Position numbers and translations under genes: made by a program | Notes under the pieces: generated by a model | The model's database searches: none | What the model saw: only the letters and a program-made list of their open reading frames with translations | Told to the model about the DNA's origin: nothing | Part shown: piece by piece, positions 60,301 through 64,000 of the stretch | How positions within the stretch are numbered: the stretch's first letter is position 1 | How the letters are laid out: each line of letters opens with the position of its first letter | Source: Helianthus annuus | Taxonomy: Eukaryota; Streptophyta; Magnoliopsida; Asterales; Asteraceae | Direction of reading: 5' to 3' | DNA length: 64,000 nucleotides | NCBI RefSeq assembly: GCF_002127325.2 | Contig: NC_035433.2 | Location: 125,146,088 to 125,210,087 of the forward strand

Positions 60301-60958
60301 GCGGGTGCACAAGGGATTATAGTGATAGTCGTATGAGAACCATAGAGTGTACTATTGTGTATGGTAAGACACGGAACGTAACATGACACCGAATACGAAA
60401 CGGACGTCACATGGTCAAAACATAGTGGATACGCCGCTGGTACTTCCTATATATAACTGTTTTCATCATGTTACCAAACTTTAGTAAAACGTGCCATGAG
60501 AAATTCAGTGTTTTGAAGACCTTTGGACCTTATACAAACTTTAAGCAACTCACAAACGCATTATATCCGATTACCCATGATGAGACTCCATCTTTAACAC
60601 GCTACTTTCGTCTATCTACCACTTATATCATTCATATACATGCATTCGTTTATTAAGAATCAGTCGTCCGCTTCTATACTTCTAGTATTCTCCATTATTT
60701 TTGTCTTTTATACGAACCTTGCTGACAATCAAGTCTGTTAAACCGTCTTCCTATCCTTAATTCTTATATAGACGTACTTAGTAGACCGTTATCACTTTAT
60801 TCAAAGTACTAGGCCTTGTCGTTCTCCAAAACTTCATACTTTTCAAAACGTTTCAAATTCTCAAAGTCTCATTTCTTAATAATCACCTTATTGCCAAAAA
60901 AATTTCAAGCCTACGTCTTCCTAAATTTCGGGACGAAATTTCCTAAAGGAGGGGAGAC
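57309..60958 (+). other. Non-coding interior of element E
   Basis: The primer site TGGTATCAGAGCC is at 57,312-57,324. The first 500 bp hold several GGGGTGAAACCC-like words at irregular spacing, typical of gypsy leaders. From about 59,520 to 60,110 the sequence is low-complexity, made of TTATACTCATATTCATA-like words. The last 800 bp are mixed. No gag, protease, integrase or YxDD motif was seen in either strand. Confidence 0.8.
60923..60941. other. Palindrome 17 nt before the 3' LTR of element E
   Basis: AAATTTCGGGACGAAATTT is a near-perfect 19-bp inverted repeat, followed by CCTAAAGGAGGGGAGAC and the LTR at 60,959. Confidence 0.88.
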
Positions 60959-63446
60959 TGTAACGCCCGGCTCTTTTGTACCTTCCATTTATAGAAGGTT
61001 GTGCTCGTTTTTCTATTTTTTTGGAAACTTTGTATTCTCGTAATCGTTCCTTTCCTTGTAATCATTATCAAACCGAGACTTGGATCATTAATGAAACTTG
61101 TATTTTGTTACACTTATGTTATACACATTCTATGTATGCTCGTATGTTCGACTTCGTGAATCAATCGATGTTTAATCGTTATTCTTGGAAACTATGTGCG
61201 AAACTTGTAATTAAACTAAACTTATGCATTGAACGTATTTTGAACGAGAACGACACTTGATTTGATACTTATACGCTTGATTATACGTGGTTTATACTCC
61301 TCATACTTAATCATATCTTAAACTATGCCTTTGTGGTAAATATGGCCCTTAAAATACCTTAAAAGCATCAAATACACAACTCCAGGGGCCAAATTGTAAA
61401 AAATGAAACTTATATCCGGAACCACAGAGGGCTCGCGGCCCGCGTGGACTTAGCCTGATACCTCAGGCGGGCCGCCTGGACCTCATGTCTGCAGAATAGT
61501 TGGACAGTCACGACCAGCTTCGTTTTTGGGCGGGATTTCTTGGTTTAAACCGAGTTTTAGCACTAGTTAACCCCCCCCCCCCAAATCAACCCTAATCACT
61601 CTCCTATAAGTACCCAAGGTCCTCCAAGCACTTGGAAACTTTCATCACACTCAAATCTCTCCAAACACTCTCAAATTCAAGCAAGAATCTGCATTTTCGG
61701 ACAGATTCATACTCTTGCACTAAACTTGGTATAACTTGCTCATTTCTTAACGAAATTACTTGATTCTTCTTCCTACTTGCTTGGTTAATCATGTAGTTTG
61801 ATTCCTTGACTTCTCCTTGGAGAAATCAGACCTGGAATTGCTCTGAAATCGACCAAAAACTTTCTGTTTTGTTACATACTTGTTTAAACTTCATCCAACT
61901 TGTGTCTAACACATCTCACACCAATGTCCTAATGCTTACAACCCCTCTTATGGTTAGTTAAGCTTAAAAACATGGTTGAGACACTTAAATCAGAGGATTA
62001 AACCTCATAAACTTTTTGTTTTGTTAGGGTATTTAACCCACAAGTCATGTCAAGCTTAGACCTTGATAAATGAGTGATTATGGAACAACTTGGGTTGTTC
62101 CAACATAAAATCCTCACATGATTTGATGATTTCTTTTAGTTTAGATTATTTACATACTTGTATTAACCCTAGTTCGTGACCCTCCTTGGTTGTCTTTACA
62201 TCAAGTGAAGTGGTGAACATTCAAGGGGTCCCTAAATGTAAGCATGTTCTTCCTACCCCATACATGACATTCATGAATAACTCGAGGTGCCTAAACGAAG
62301 ATCTTAATCTTCTACCTCCTATTTGAATTATTGAACTAAATAATATGTAATACTTAACTTAAATTTATATATATATATATATACACACATTCGAACCTTT
62401 AATATTAAACTTGTGTTTATATGTTAAGGTAGTAGAATGACATCTAAGACTTAACACTCCAAGTATGATTCTAATGGGCTTACTACCCATGAAATACAAT
62501 ATAACCCTAGTGGTTACGTAGTGTCATATAAGCGTGTAAGTTAAAGATGATTATTTTGATATCATACTTTATGTTATGTTAAAATCCAAATTTATAATCT
62601 TCCGTTGTACGCCAAACTCACACACCTACGTTTCCTTGTGTAGAAGGACTAGGTGCTCCAACTTAATCCATCCACCAAACTCGCTCGTGGGATTTCAAGT
62701 GGGAAAGCTTGCAACCACCGTGAGTATACTCGATCCCTTTTTCCCTTTTACACTTTGGGATGCAACATGTATAATTATGCAAACATCTTTAAACTAAACT
62801 AAACATACTCAATCTTTGTACAAACATGAAACTAATGTGCTTTACTTATGATTCTTGTATGCTCTATTTGAACGATTTGGAACGTATATGCTCATTAACT
62901 TTGCTAGCCCACCTTAACAATTATAGCGCTATAGGATTTACGCACCGCCCGTTAGACTTGGGGTATTGTTAAGTTAAACATTTACCATCCTGCTATCAAT
63001 TGGGATTTGGTTATTTTATGCGTTGGATTCTTGGGTTTGATCATAGTGTACGCCAAAATTGCATACTAGTAATTCACATATTATGAATCATGTTGGATTT
63101 GAGCCTTTTATTCTATTATGCTATGTAAACAAACTTGTATACTCGCTCATTGCCTTTGCATTGAAACTCTATTTTAATACATGTTGCAGGTTGATTAATG
63201 AAGTATGGATGATTGATGAAACAAGTTTAGGGTGGACTAGATACACACCTAGATTTATCTATCTTTTGTTTGTTATGTTATTTGTTGAAACAATGTTGTT
63301 ATTTCCTTTTGAATTTTGCATGACATTTAGTTTTGAAATGAAATTCAAATTTAATTAAATATTGTCACATAGTGTTATGACGTCTCTAGCAATCTATACA
63401 CACTTCGTCTCATCCCGATGTTTCCGCCATCGGTTGGGGTGTGACA
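60959..63446 (+). repeat. 3' LTR of element E
   Basis: TGTAACGCC to GGGTGTGACA, about 98.7% identical to the 5' copy by eye. The C run is longer than in the 5' LTR (about 14 against 8) and the TA run is also longer. gtcat follows. Confidence 0.93.
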
Positions 63447-63451
63447 GTCAT

Positions 63452-63672
63452 CAACCAACATCTAGATAGATTACAACTAATACCTTCAAAATCAAGTAGA
63501 TAAAATGAGCTGTCTCTGAGCCCATCGAATCTGAACAAAATAAATAAATAGATTAAAATTGAATACATACCCATTCCACCTAATTATCAAACCCATACCC
63601 ATAATAAAGATTCATGGCTGTAAAACAAACATGATGAAACACTAACCGGCCCCGTAACACCAATACCGTGCT
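63452..63672. other. Flank of element E, probable intron or 3' region of the right-edge gene
   Basis: AT-rich and non-coding, between the E duplication and the exon-like frame on the minus strand. Confidence 0.4.
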
Positions 63673-64000
63673 TTACGACTCTTCAAAGCAGTTATAAGAA
63701 GGCCAAACAACAAAAACGACTGCAAACATTCCATTCCCGAATCGCCAAGAAGGTTGAAGTGCTACCGGATTGGCATCCTCGATTTTTGGTATACCAAATT
63801 CATCTACAACTCCCTATGAAAAACGATACATGTATGTTAATCCTAATAACCAACAATTTAATCAATGGTATTGTAAGTAAAATGTAAAACTCACTTTAAT
63901 AGCCTGTTGCATGATTTTAATATGTTCATAAAAAAGGAAGAGGAAAGCAACATACTCAAGGGCTTTCATGTCGGTGTCTTCTTCCCGTTCCCAACTTGCT
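63673..64000 (-). CDS. Unidentified host gene, two partial exons entering from the right edge
   Basis: Minus strand: an open frame from the edge (SWEREEDTDMKALEYVAFL, then a hydrophobic stretch and EHIKIMQQAIK) ends at donor AAA|GTGAGT (63,895). An 81-bp intron ends at TTCATAG|GGAG, and the next exon (63,813 down) stays in frame: GVVDEFGIPKIEDANPVAL, then FGNGMFAVVFVVW, with a stop at 63,673. Splice sites and phase agree, so the model is plausible. The last 20 residues may be intron read-through. The protein was not recognised. Element E lies just downstream, so it sits in this gene's 3' region or in a later intron. Confidence 0.5.

Larger units (their letters stand above)
54833..63446 (+). 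mobile_element. Non-coding LTR element E (8.6 kb, LARD type)
   Basis: Two direct LTRs (2,476 and 2,488 bp), a tRNA-Met primer site, a purine tract and a 5-bp duplication define a complete insertion. The 3.65-kb interior has no gag, protease, reverse transcriptase or integrase. This fits a large retrotransposon derivative moved by another element's proteins. By eye the LTRs differ at about 33 substitutions plus indels in a C run and a TA run (about 1.3%), or roughly 0.5 million years at 1.3e-8 per site per year. It lies between exon-like pieces of host sequence on the minus strand. Confidence 0.92.

Noticed and set aside
59598..60336. Overlapping 95-122 codon frames rich in Ile, Phe and Tyr
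   Set aside because: Low-complexity TTATACTCATA-type sequence read in several frames; it only mimics membrane proteins.

Overview
The window is eukaryotic nuclear DNA from a flowering plant. The signs are plant-type LTR retrotransposons primed by initiator tRNA-Met, plant Helitrons, a short-intron gene of the plant-specific IQM calmodulin-binding family, and an AT-rich background. The style of the retroelements suggests Asteraceae; that is an impression from recognised families, not a proof.

Bases 1-29,691 are a nest of LTR retrotransposons. The oldest layer is a decayed Ty1/copia element on the minus strand: 5' LTR 29,306-29,691, tRNA-Met primer site, leader, then a long gag with two zinc knuckles. 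A Ty3/gypsy element on the plus strand (called B2 here, 15,070-28,100, with near-identical 3,453-bp LTRs) is inserted in the copia gag and flanked by the 5-bp duplication tgaac. B2 keeps gag, a second shortened gag copy and a broken integrase, but has no protease, reverse transcriptase or RNase H. Further along the copia element, a second gypsy element (C) begins at 10,622. Its LTR is interrupted by a third (B1, LTR 5,827-9,130). An internal deletion near 5,460 fuses the start of a gag to the integrase/chromodomain end of a pol. C's 3' LTR is cut after 103 bp by a fourth gypsy element (D), whose LTR (2,114-4,563), primer site, gag and protease run off the left edge.

Bases 29,692-33,340 hold a tRNA-derived SINE, a 504-bp inverted-repeat element and a small Helitron. 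The only complete host gene recognised is the IQM gene (33,792-35,972, plus strand, eight coding exons, 496 residues), with a TATA box, a G-box and a 5'-UTR intron.

Bases 36,000-51,700 are intergenic and packed with DNA transposons: three hAT-like MITEs with 8-bp duplications, a 761-bp Helitron, a 3,875-bp Helitron, an inverted-repeat MITE, and a cluster of Helitrons rich in a short repeated word. One of that cluster contains a 1,365-bp Mutator-like element with a perfect 9-bp duplication. That element seems to carry a captured first exon (a Pack-MULE).

Bases 51,700-64,000 hold exon-like minus-strand pieces of one or more unidentified host genes. A complete non-coding LTR element (E, 54,833-63,446, duplication gtcat) lies between them. 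A gene fragment enters from the right edge.

No cellular pathway is encoded. The main interest is structural: the nesting order, the gag-duplicated B2, a palindrome at fixed spacing before the 3' LTR in several gypsy families, and family-specific short words clustered near LTR promoters. All identifications were made by eye; LTR identities and ages are hand estimates.
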